DNA of 64,000 nucleotides from Methylohalomonas sp034521715 (lineage in GTDB: Bacteria > Pseudomonadota > Gammaproteobacteria > Methylohalomonadales > Methylohalomonadaceae), in assembly GCA_034521715.1 (NCBI GenBank), contig JAXHLY010000001.1, positions 186,001 through 250,000 on the forward strand. Reading direction: 5' to 3'. This document shows, piece after piece, positions 28,720 to 40,133 of the stretch. The position numbers and the translations under genes are program-made. Under the pieces are notes generated by a model. It did not search any database. It had not been told where the DNA came from and was given only the letters and a program-made list of their open reading frames with translations. The stretch's first letter is position 1. Each line of letters begins with the position of its first letter.

Positions 28720-30798
28720 CTAGCTGCAGTAGTGTTCCAGCAATGCCTGCTGTGCCGAACGCGGCTTCTGGTTTCCCGGCCGTGCCCGCTTGTAGCTGCC
28801 ATCAGGCTGCAGGATCCAAGCCTGGGTATTATCCGCCAGATAGGCATGCAGGCTGAGTTTGATGATCTGATCGCGCGGCCGTTTTTCCTCTATCGGGAAA
28901 CACGTCTCCACGCGCCGGAAAAAATTACGCTCCATCCAGTCCGCACTGGAGCAGTACAGCAGCTCGTCACCACCATGCTTGAAATAGAACACGCGGGTAT
29001 GTTCAAGAAAGCGGCCGATGATGGATCGCACATGGATATTATCCGAAACTCCCGGCACACCCGGTCGCAGACAACAAACACCGCGCACGATCAGATCGAT
29101 CTTGACGCCGGCGCGGGATGCCGCATACAGCGCTTCAATGATCTGCGGTTCGATCAGCGCATTCATTTTCGCGATAATATGTGCGTCATATCCCGCCTCG
29201 TGCCTGATCGGCTTCATACTTGATCAGTTCCAGCATCCGTTTATGCAATGTAAACGGTGATTGCAACAGTTTCTTGAGCTTGCTCGCCCGGCCCAGACCG
29301 GTCAATTGATGGAAGAGCTTGTTGACGTCCTCGGCGATCGCCTGGTCGCAGGTCAGCAGACCGTAGTCGGTATACAAACGCGCCGTGCGCGCATGGTAAT
29401 TCCCGTCCCCAGGTGTACATAGCGCCGCAGGCGCCGGCCTTCACGGCGGACGACCAGGATCATCTTGGCGTGGGTCTTGTAACCCACGACACCATAAACC
29501 ACGTGGGCGCCGACGTCCTGCAGATCGCTGGCCAGCTCGATGTTGGCCTGTTCATCAAAACGCGCCCGCAATTCGACCACGACGGTCACTTCCTTGCCGG
29601 CCCTGGCGGCCTCTTTCAGCGCCTCGACAATGGCGGAATCATCGCCAGTGCGGTAAAGCGTCTGCTTGATCGACAATACATTCGGATCGGCGGCGGCCTG
29701 GCGAATGAAGTCGATCACCGGCGCGAATGACTGGAACGGATGGTGCAGCAGAATATCGCCGTTACGCAGTGTATCGAAGATACTGCTGCTCTTTATCAAT
29801 CGTGGCGGCAGTTCCGGTGTAAAGGACGGGAATGTCAGATCGGGACGATCGACGAGTTCGTGTATCTGCATCAGGCGGCTCAGATTCACCGGGCCGTTGA
29901 CCTGATACAGGTCATCCTGATGCAGATGGAACTGCTCAAGCAGGAATTGGCTGACTTCGGCGGGACAGTTGTCGGCCACCTCCAGCCTGACTGCATCGCT
30001 GAAGCGTCGCGATGGCAGCTCGCCTTCAAGGGCGCGCAAAAGATTATCGACTTCCTCTTCGTCAACAAACAGATCACTGTTGCGCGTGACACGGAACTGA
30101 TAACAGCCGGTAGGTTTCATACCCGGGAAAAGATCACCGACATTGGCGTGAATGATCGATGAAAGCATAATGAAATTATGCGCCCCGCCGCTGTGTTCCG
30201 AGGGCGCATGAACGAGACGCGGCAATGACCTTGGCGCCTGTACAATAGCAAGGCCGCTCTCGCGGCCGAAGGCATCCTTGCCTTCCAGCGACACGATAAA
30301 GTACAGATTCTTGTTCAGCACACGCGGGAAGGGATGTGCCGGATCCAGCCCGATAGGACTCAGGACCGGCAGAACCTCCTGACGAAAATAGCGGCGAATC
30401 CAGCGGCCGAGTGCGGCATTCCATTCGGTCCGGCGCAACATGCGGATTTTTTCTTCTTTCAGCGCCGGGATCAATAGTGTCATTCAAGCACAGTATACTG
30501 ATCATCCACCAGTTCATGACCGAGCTGACTGATGCGCTTCAGTACGTCCTGGGGAGGCAGATTATCGGGACCGGCCTGTACCGATCCGATACTTGACCTG
30601 TTGGTGAACGCCCGCGGCACGGATTTCAAAGAACTCGTCCAGATTGATGCTGGAAATGCACAAAAAGCGCAGGCGCTCCAGCAATGGGAACGCTGTCATC
30701 CTTGGCGCAGTTCCAGCACCCGCCGGTTGAACTCGATAAGGCTCAGTTCGCGATTGATGTACAGCTCGGACTGCTTGAGGTTTGACTGCGTCCATTGA
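28720..30798 (-). CDS. ppk: Polyphosphate kinase (frame broken several times)
   Basis: Polymerises the gamma phosphate of ATP into polyphosphate. About 690 residues. N-terminal ELYINRELSLIEFNRRVLEL and LLERLRFLCISSINLDEFFE; core FPRVLNKNLYFIVSLEG; HHPFQSFAPVIDFIRQAAAD; the catalytic histidine region GYKTHAKMILVVRREG with RRYVHLGTGN; C-terminal YDAHIIAKMNALIEPQIIEA. Frame changes near 30700 (two), near 30500, near 29385 (just after LGTG) and near 29205. The start codon is uncertain, since no ATG is in frame with the true N terminus. Downstream of phoU on the same strand, so likely part of the phosphate-starvation unit. Confidence 0.92.
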
Positions 30799-30924
30799 CA
30801 CTGAATATTAGACCCGCGAAAAGCATGGCCGGTGAATGCACACAACTCGAAAACCGGACGCGGAAAGTATACGGAGAGCGCCTGCTCAGGCAGGATTGTC
30901 TTCGGTTCCGGCTAAACCTCAACG

Positions 30925-31639
30925 TCAGGATCGATTTCCGCTGGCTATCTGCTCGAGGCTGATATGGCGGACATCCTTGCCCTCGACCAGGTATATGACG
31001 TATTCGCAAATGTTGCGCGCATGGTCGCCGATCCGCTCCAGGGCGCGGGCGCACCATATGGCATCAATCACCGAGGTAATGCTGCGCGGGTCCTCGATCA
31101 TGTAGGTAATCATCTGGCGCAGCAGTGCGGCGTACTGGTCGTCGGATTCCGGCTCGTGGCCGGCAACTTCCAGCGCGGCTTTGGAATCCATGCGCGCGAA
31201 GGCGTCCAGCGAGCCGCGCAGCATCTTGTGGACATGGTTGCCCATGGAATTGATGCCGATGTAATAGGACTTCGGCCCCGTCTTGCCGGCCAGATCGATT
31301 GCCATCTTGGCAATTTTCTGGGACTTCGTCACCTATGCGCTCCAGATCCGTTGTGGACTTGCTGATGGCTGTGACAAGACGCAAATCACTGGCGGCAGGT
31401 TGGCGCTTGGCCAATATCTGTACACAATCCTCGTCAATCTCTATCTCCATCGAATTGATTCGATATTCGGTTTCCAGAACGCTCTCCGCCAGTTCGACAT
31501 CAGTATCGATCAGCGCCTTCAGGGCATTGGTAAGTTGCTGCTCGACCAAACCGCCCATTTCCAGAACACTGGAACGTATGCCTTCCAGTTCCTCATCGTA
31601 GGCCCGGGATATATGCGGTGAAGTTAACTTATCGCTCAT
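30925..31639 (-). CDS. phoU: Phosphate-specific transport accessory protein PhoU (frame broken once)
   Basis: Negative regulator that links the Pst transporter to the PhoR kinase. Two three-helix repeats are recognisable, each with the metal-binding E/D cluster: DLRLVTAISKSTTDLERIGDE in the first half and VIDAIWCARALERIGDHARNI in the second. About 237 residues. The frame changes near 31327 by one added base between ERIGDEV and QKIAKMAIDLAG. Directly downstream of pstB, upstream of ppk. Confidence 0.94.
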
Positions 31640-31677
31640 GAAATCATCTCACGTAAATGCACGCAGAATTGTACGAC

Positions 31678-32578
31678 TCAGGCAAGCAGATCCATAACAA
31701 TAGCATGCCTCATCCGAACCTGACCGGTAATATAGTCGGAGGTCTTTTCCTGCCTGGGATTGGTAAAGAGATCAGTCGGTCTTGCCAAATTCTATCATCT
31801 CGCCCATATGCATATAGACCGTGTAATCCGAGACGCGGGCGGCCTGTTGCATATTGTGGGTGACGATCATGATCGTCATACGCTTGCCCAACTCGGTGAT
31901 CAAGTCCTCGATCTTGGCCGTGGCAATCGGATCCAGCGCCGAGGTGGGCTCGTCCAGAAGCAGCAGTTCAGGCTGTGGCGCCAGTGCGCGCGCTATACAA
32001 AGCCTTTGTTGCTGTCCTCCGGAGAGCGAAAAAGCCGGATCATCGAGTCGATCCTTGACTTCATCCCAGATAGCGGCTTCCTGCAATGCGGATTCTATGC
32101 GCTCATCCAGCATCGACTTGTCTTGCGGAACCCGCGGATGCGCAGACCGGCCGCCACGTTCTCATAAATGGATTTCGGAAACGGGTTGGGCTTCTGAAAG
32201 ACCATGCCGACATGCAGCCGCACCAGCATGGGGTCGACATCTTCGCCGACAATGTCCAGATTTTCCGGATGAAGGATCGCGCGTGCCTTCATATCGGGTG
32301 CCCGTATAGAGATCATGCATGCGATTGAAGCACCGCAGCATGGTGCTCTTGCCGCAGCCGGAGGCGCCGATAATCGCGGTGATTTTGTTGTTATGGATGT
32401 CCAGATTGATATTATTCAGGGCCTGAAAATCATCGTACCAAAAGCTGAGATTTTCCACCTGGCAACGTATATCAATTTGTTCGGCATCAGCGGCCACGGC
32501 AGTTTCAGACATAGAAGCATTCACTGTCTCTTTAAACCCTTTCAATTGGGTCTTGATTTGTGGTTGAGCAGAATTCAT
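31678..32578 (-). CDS. pstB: Phosphate ABC transporter ATPase PstB (frame broken three times)
   Basis: Energises high-affinity phosphate import. Walker A is GASGCGKST, the Q-loop MVFQKPNPFPKSIYEN, the signature LSGGQQQR, Walker B LLLLDEPTSALDP and the switch His in VTHNMQQAARVSD. An N-terminal extension of about 40 residues precedes the ABC domain. Frame changes near 32300, near 32120 and near 31786; after the last one the usual tail ...FTNPRQEKTSDYITGQ is recovered and the gene ends at 31678. Fits between pstA and phoU. Confidence 0.93.
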
Positions 32579-32634
32579 AGCCTAGTTCCTCGTTAATCTG
32601 CAGGCAAGTACGAATCCAGGGTGATTGAAACCCA

Positions 32635-33574
32635 TCAACGGCGCCCACCCTGGCGAACTCGGTAGCGAATGTAGATCGCCAGCCCATTCATCAGCAGCGT
32701 CATCACGAGCAGGACCACGCCGGTTGCCGCCGCGAGATCGTGGAATTCCGCCTGCGGACGCGATACCCAGTTAAACATCTGAATCGGCATCACCGTGAAC
32801 GGTGCCCAGAGCCATTCAAAATTCACGAACGGAGGTGCGGACTGGTAGGGTGGCTGCGGTAAAAAAGCGATGAAAGTCAGCGCCCCGATGGTAATCACCG
32901 GTGCGGTTTCGCCGATGGCGCGCGACAGGCCGACAATCATGCCGGTCAGTATGCCGGGCTTGGCGGCCGGCAGGATAAAACCGGAAACCGTCTGCCACTG
33001 ATCGGCACCAATACCATAGGCCCCTTCACGTATTCCGTAGGGGATACTGCGGATGGCCTCGCGCGTCGCTACGATGACGACCGGCAATATAAGCAGGGCC
33101 AGCACCAATCCGGCCACGGCCACGGTCTGACCCATGCCGAACATGTAGACGAACAGGCCCAGTGCCAGCAGCCCATAGATGATGGAAGGTACACCGGCCA
33201 GATTAGTGACATTGATCTCGATGAAATCGGTCATCCAGTTTTTCGGTGCGTACTCTTCCAGATAGACGCCGGCTGCGACACCCAGACGGTCCGGCGACCA
33301 CGGCGGTGACCAGCATGACGGAAGCCGTTCCGACCCAGGCAGAAAGTATTCCCGCATCCTCCGGTTTGCGGGAAGGAAAGCTGGTCATAAACTGCCAGTC
33401 GATATAACCCAGACCTCTAATAGCAAGATCGGCCATTAATGCAATGAGCATGGCCGAGGCAACAAACATGACCACCAGTCCGGCAAAGGCGAACAACAGA
33501 TCATGGCGCCTGGCCCTGCGAATCAAACCCAATATCGCGCCGTCTGTATCCTGCGATGTGCTTGTTTCTGTCAT
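32635..33574 (-). CDS. pstA: Phosphate ABC transporter permease PstA (frame broken once)
   Basis: Inner-membrane permease subunit with about six helices. N-terminal cytoplasmic RRARRHD followed by LLFAFAGLVVMFVASAMLIA; VYLEEYAPKNW and NLAGVPSIIYGLLALGLFVY are typical; the EAA loop contacting PstB is YGIREGAYGIGADQWQTV. The frame changes near 33285 between VTAVVAGP and LGVAAGVYLEEYA. About 312 residues. Its start lies three bases after the pstC stop, so the two are coupled. Confidence 0.93.
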
Positions 33575-33577
33575 CGA

Positions 33578-34521
33578 TCAATACGCCTCGCGAAATCTCT
33601 TGCGCAGGAAGAATCCGATCACATTGAAAATCAGGGTAATAATGAACAGCACGGTGCCCGCTGCAAAAATACTCTGATAGGCAATCGAACCGTGTGGAGC
33701 GTCACCCATACTGACCTGAACGATAAATGCGGTAATGGTTGCGGCGGATTCGGTCAGATCGAAGGTCAATATCGGATTCTGGCCGGCAGCAATGGCGACG
33801 ACCATGGTCTCGCCCACCGCACGCGACATACCCAGCACATAGGCCGAGGTGATACCCGAAAAGGCGCCCGGAATGATTACCCTCACCGCGGTCTGCAGGC
33901 GATTCATGCCAAGCGCATAGGCGCCTTCGCGCAACTCGTTTGGCACTGCACGCATGGCATCCTCACTGACGGAGGCGACATAGGGCAGGATCATGATACC
34001 CATGACCAGGCCCGGCGCCAGCATGTTGAAACCCGAAAGGCCGGGAATGAAATGACTCAAAAATGGCGTAAAGACAAGCAACGCAAAATACCCATAAACA
34101 ACCGTCGGCACGCCTTCCAGCAGCTCCAGGAACGGCTTGATGAATTCCCGCAGCCAGTTGGGGCTATATTCTGTCAGATACACAGCGAGTATGGTGCCCA
34201 GCGGTACAGCCACCAGCAAGGCGATACCGGCAATGATCAAGGTGGCGACCAGCAACGGCAGTATGCCGAATTTCGCATTAACAAAAAGCGGCGTCCATTG
34301 GGTGCCGGTCAGGAACTCCCTGATGGTGACGTTCTCGAAAAACACCCACGATTCGCTGATCAGAATGTAAACAATCGCCAGCGTGATGAACACGGAGCAG
34401 GCTGCGGCCAGAAACAGGACAATCCGCATCGGTCCAGTCGATCCAGCGGCGCCGCGTCAGAAAACGTCGACTGACGTGCAGAGTGCCGAAGCGATATGGC
34501 GTCTGTGGCAGCAGTACTCAT
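33578..34521 (-). CDS. pstC: Phosphate ABC transporter permease PstC (frame broken once)
   Basis: Partner permease of PstA. The N terminus starts MSTAATDAISLRHSARQ at 34521, and one missing base near 34432 must be restored to join ...DRLDR to MRIVLFLAAACSVFITLAIV. Six membrane helices follow, with YLTEYSPNWLREFIKPFLEL, EGVPTVVYGYFALLVF and the EAA loop NELREGAYALGMNRLQTAV. About 314 residues. Preceded by pstS, with a strong hairpin in between. Confidence 0.92.
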
Positions 34522-34554
34522 TTAATACAAGGTCCCGGCTCTGTAAGTTCAAAC

Positions 34555-34584
34555 ATAACGGGGGAGATCGCTCTCCCCCGTTAT
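34555..34584 (-). promoter_or_regulatory. Hairpin between pstS and pstC
   Basis: Perfect 12-bp stem ATAACGGGGGAG / CTCCCCCGTTAT (34555-34566 and 34573-34584) with a six-base loop. No T-run follows on the minus strand, so it is unlikely to be a full terminator. Such hairpins after binding-protein genes often protect the upstream mRNA, giving more PstS than permease; that role is inferred. Confidence 0.75.
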
Positions 34585-34624
34585 GCAAGGATATTAAGTC
34601 AAATAGCGACCTGATCCAGCCTCC

Positions 34625-35630
<1,006 letters not shown>

Positions 35631-35720
35631 GATTAACCCCTTGATAAGATGGAACTTTTCGGTTTGTGAACGGTTGCTGGATCACAGTGGCTGATGGTAA
35701 GAGGGGTATATGAACATCCT

Positions 35721-35738
35721 GCAACAGCTATGTGACAA
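35721..35738 (-). promoter_or_regulatory. Pho box upstream of pstS
   Basis: Read on the minus strand: TTGTCAC-ATAG-CTGTTGC, a 7-4-7 direct repeat close to the PhoB consensus CTGTCAT-N4-CTGTCAT. Ten bases further downstream is TATACC, a plausible -10, the spacing expected for PhoB-activated promoters. It lies about 90 bases ahead of the pstS start. Confidence 0.75.
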
Positions 35739-35791
35739 TTTGATGAAATCCCGCAGTGCAAGAATCCGCGCCGGTGACCATTCAGCCAGGA

Positions 35792-37114
<1,323 letters not shown>

Positions 37115-37123
37115 GATTCGATA

Positions 37124-37810
37124 CTACTGCGGGGAAAAACGATATCCGACACTGCGGACGGTCTGGATGTAGTTGTCGTAGTGATACGGCGCCAGCGTCT
37201 TGCGCAGGCGCCGGATATGCACGTCCACCGTGCGTTCCTCGACGTAGATGTTCTGGCCCCAGACCTGGTCCAGCAGCTGGGCACGGCTGTAGACCCGTTC
37301 GGGGTGAGTGATGAAAAACTGCAGCAGGCGGAATTCAGTCGGGCTGATCTCGATCGGCTCACCGTTGGCGGTGACCCGGTAGGTCTCCGGGTCCAGCCGC
37401 AGGCCGTGAACCTCGATCGCGCCCTCGACCCCGGCCTGGCCGGTACGGCGTAACACCGCCTTGATGCGGGAGACCAGTTCCTTGGTGGAAAACGGCTTGG
37501 TGACATAATCATCGGCGCCGGTATCAAGCCCCTTGATCTTGTCGGATTCGCCGCCACGCGCGGTCAGCATGATGATGGGGATGTCGCGGGTCTCGGGATC
37601 GTTGCGGATACGCCGGGCATAGTCCACGCCGCTAACCCCGGGAAGCATCCAGTCCAGCAGAATCAGGTCCGGCCTGGTCTTGCCAATCAATGAACGGGCC
37701 TGTTCGACGTCGACGGCCTCGTCGAAACTGAAGCCCTCCTTGACCAGCGAGTAGCCCAGCATCTCGCGGATGGCGGATTCGTCCTCGACGATGAGGATCC
37801 TGGCCTTCAT
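37124..37810 (-). CDS. phoB: Phosphate regulon response regulator PhoB
   Basis: OmpR-type regulator. Receiver domain with acidic pair in LIVEDESAIREM, phospho-Asp in LILLDWMLPG and the conserved Lys in TKPFSTKELV; winged helix DNA-binding domain with YSRAQLLDQVWG, VEERTVDVHIRRLRKTL and the closing SVGYRFS. Start set at 37810 (MKARILIVED), 228 residues, matching E. coli PhoB (229). It has its own Pho box just upstream, so it is probably autoregulated, and heads the run phoB-phoR-pstSCAB-phoU. Confidence 0.96.
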   Translation of the reverse strand: MKARILIVEDESAIREMLGYSLVKEGFSFDEAVDVEQARSLIGKTRPDLILLDWMLPGVSGVDYARRIRNDPETRDIPIIMLTARGGESDKIKGLDTGADDYVTKPFSTKELVSRIKAVLRRTGQAGVEGAIEVHGLRLDPETYRVTANGEPIEISPTEFRLLQFFITHPERVYSRAQLLDQVWGQNIYVEERTVDVHIRRLRKTLAPYHYDNYIQTVRSVGYRFSPQ

Positions 37811-37857
37811 GGCATTGGCAGCGATGTCTGGCATGGCCGGTATTGAACGATAACTAT

Positions 37858-37875
37858 ATTACAGCGTTATGACAG
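37858..37875 (-). promoter_or_regulatory. Pho box upstream of phoB
   Basis: On the minus strand: CTGTCAT-AACG-CTGTAAT, a perfect first half-site and a good second one in 7-4-7 spacing. It ends about 50 bases ahead of the chosen phoB start, consistent with autoactivation of phoBR. Confidence 0.8.
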
Positions 37876-37925
37876 TCATTGATAAGTCAATACCTTTAAT
37901 TCGGTTCCCGTCCTTGCCGCCCGGA

Positions 37926-37976
37926 CTGTCACTCCGCGGTCATATTTTCTTAACCCTGCCGTCACACCAGTTTCAC
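37926..37976 (+). promoter_or_regulatory. Tandem Pho boxes upstream of the porin gene
   Basis: Two 7-4-7 sites on the plus strand: CTGTCAC-TCCG-CGGTCAT (37926-37943) and CCGTCAC-ACCA-GTTTCAC (37959-37976). Their starts are 33 bases apart, exactly three 11-bp units, so all half-sites face the same side of the helix. They precede the porin start by about 110 bases. Confidence 0.7.
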
Positions 37977-38083
37977 GCAAGCGCAACAGACCAAAGTTAC
38001 TGTTTGCTTCCGCTTGCGAGGGCCTGACGAGGGGAGGGCCACGCCTGCCATAGTTTGACCACTAACATGTTAGGAGATTTATC

Positions 38084-39503
38084 GTGATAAAGAACAAACT
38101 GAAATCCCTGTGCGGGATGGTGCTCATCGGAAGCATGGCGGCATCCGGGCCCGCCATAGCGGCTAACGAGTCCATGAAGATGTTTTTCAAGACCCAGCTT
38201 GAAAACGGCAACATACTCAGCAGCAATACGATGACCTGCTCAAGGCACTGGAAAGCGACAAGCAGGCCATGGAAAAGGCAGTCGAGGAAAAGGTTACAGA
38301 AGCCACAAAAGATATGCCCGAAATCACCACCGACGGCAAGCTGGCGCTCGAAGGTGACAGCTACAGTTTCCGAATTGGCGGTCGTCTGCAGGGCGACACC
38401 ACCTTCGGCCTTGGCGATGTCAATTTTGAAGGCAGCGAGGGCGGCGATCCCGTCACCGAGTTTCGTCGTGCCCGCATGTACATAAGCGGCGTACTGGCGG
38501 ATTACTGGAAGTTCAAGCTGCAGTACGATTTTGCCGACGACCAGGGCGGCGGCACGCCGAATACCAACGGCATCAAGGATGCCTATCTCGCCTATACGGG
38601 TTTTAAACCGGCAACCATTACCTTTGGCCATCATAAAATGCCGTTGAGCCTGGAGGAGCTCACCAGCTCGAAATACATTACGTTCATCGAACGTTCGCAA
38701 TTGGTCAATGGCATTGTGGCCGATACCGGCGGCGGCCGTCAGTACGGCTTGTCCGCGCATAGCTATTTTAACGACATGTTCACTGCGGCAGGCGGAATCT
38801 ATGCAGGCTCCGCGAACGAAGACACCGCGGAGAACCAGGCCGGCTTTACCGGCCGTCTGACCTTCTCGCCCATTCATGAAGAGTCCCGAATGGTGCACTT
38901 TGGTGTCGGGTATAATCACGCCACAAGTACGAATGGCACCTTCAATATCGATGCCGAGCCTGAAATACATCCGGGCGCCGATATTCTCGAGACCGAAGGC
39001 GGCGGCTGGGAAAAAGCCAACACGTTCGTTGCCGAAGCAGCAGCAATACATGGACCCTTCTCGATACAGGCTGAGTATGCCACGGCCGAGCTAGAAGACG
39101 GCCCGCTTGGTGTTGCAGATGCTGATACCAGCGCCTGGTATGTCTATGGCAGTTACTATCTGACCGGTGAATCCCGCCGGTATAACTGGAAAGGCGGTTC
39201 GTATAAGCAAACCAAGGTGTTAAAGCCCTTATTTAAAGGCGGTCTTGGTGCCTGGGAAGTTGCATTACGTTACACCAGCGGCGAGTTCGATAATATTGAC
39301 GGCGGACCGGGGTCGTCCGATGCGGATCTCCTGACCGCCGGCCTGAACTGGTATCCGAACAATAACGTGCGCTTCTCGGGCAACTATGTATCCGTGCTTG
39401 ATGCAAGTGCTGATGCAGACGCGGAACTGGCAGGTGACCTGAGTGCCGGGCAACAGCAGAAGATGCTGACTACTTTATCCTGCGTGGCCAGTGGTACTTC
39501 TAA
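38084..39503 (+). CDS. Phosphate-type outer-membrane porin of the OprP/OprO group (frame broken twice)
   Basis: Starts with GTG after AGGAG. Signal peptide MIKNKLKSLCGMVLIGSMAA ending GPAIAA; a short coiled segment (LLKALESDKQAMEKAVEEK); then a beta barrel with the OprP-like FRIGGRLQGDTT, RRARMYISGVLADYWKFKLQ, YTGFKPATITFGHHKMPLS and LTAGLNWYPNNNVRFSGNYV. The frame changes near 38215 and near 39458; after the second, the normal end FILRGQWYF with terminal Phe is reached at 39503. Divergent from phoB and preceded by tandem Pho boxes, so phosphate or polyphosphate uptake is likely. Confidence 0.88.
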
Positions 39504-39537
39504 ACGCACTTTTATTCATCATTACATCCTCCTGCCC

Positions 39538-39565
39538 AAGCCCCGCTCCGGCGGGGCTTTTTTTA
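39538..39565 (+). terminator. Rho-independent terminator of the porin gene
   Basis: Stem AAGCCCCG / CGGGGCTT around CTCCGG, followed by seven T, 35 bases after the porin stop. Confidence 0.9.
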
Positions 39566-39593
39566 TCCATTTTTCCTACCCCAAATTGGGTAA

Positions 39594-39617
39594 CAAAAAA
39601 TCCCCCGAATGGGGGAT
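39594..39617 (-). terminator. Hairpin with T-run on the minus strand
   Basis: ATCCCCC / GGGGGAT (39600-39606, 39611-39617) with a four-base loop, preceded on the plus strand by AAAAAA, so on the minus strand it reads as a rho-independent terminator. With the porin terminator it forms a bidirectional pair, although no minus-strand gene is seen to its right. Confidence 0.55.
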
Positions 39618-39708
39618 GACAGGACGATACATATAATCAATAGGGTGTCGCTTCCCGTCTGAACCATGAAGGTTCTTAACTTCAATAACAAACCACATGG
39701 AGGTTCAA

Positions 39709-39978
39709 ATGAAACTTCTGACAAAAACCCTGGCTGTTTTTCTGCTCACCCTGCCGCTCATAACCACGGCTGCCGATGCCATCGACATCAACACCGCCGG
39801 CAAACAGCAGCTCATGCAAATGGAGGGCGTCGGTGAAGCCCGGGCGGAAGCCATTATCGAATACCGTGAACAGAACGGTGGATTCGGCTCGGTCGATGAA
39901 CTCGGCGAGGTCAGCGGTATTGGTCCGGCGACGCTGGAAAATAACCGCGACATGCTGACGGCCGATAGCGGCGACTAA
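39709..39978 (+). CDS. ComEA-like helix-hairpin-helix secreted protein
   Basis: 89 residues from the ATG at 39709, with GGAGG seven bases upstream. Signal peptide MKLLTKTLAVFLLTLPLITT, cleaved near AADA, then a double helix-hairpin-helix: INTAGKQQLMQMEGVGEARA and ELGEVSGIGPATLENNRD. Such small periplasmic ComEA-type proteins bind DNA and help natural transformation in some gammaproteobacteria; others have no known role. Monocistronic, with its own terminator. Confidence 0.88.
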   Translation: MKLLTKTLAVFLLTLPLITTAADAIDINTAGKQQLMQMEGVGEARAEAIIEYREQNGGFGSVDELGEVSGIGPATLENNRDMLTADSGD

Positions 39979-40015
39979 GCTCCGCTTACCTTCTCCAACT
40001 GTCAGTATCCCTTCC

Positions 40016-40040
40016 GGGCCTCCCTGTGAGGCCCTTTTTT
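40016..40040 (+). terminator. Rho-independent terminator after the ComEA-like gene
   Basis: Perfect 7-bp stem GGGCCTC / GAGGCCC with a five-base loop and six T, 38 bases after the stop codon. Confidence 0.9.
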
Positions 40041-40133
40041 GTGCCCAGGGCAGAGTGTCGCTTCACCCCTCCCGGCGGTCTGCGGTATGCTTGCGTGCTT
40101 TCCGTTCCGGCCCCTTATTGATAATCAGCCAGC

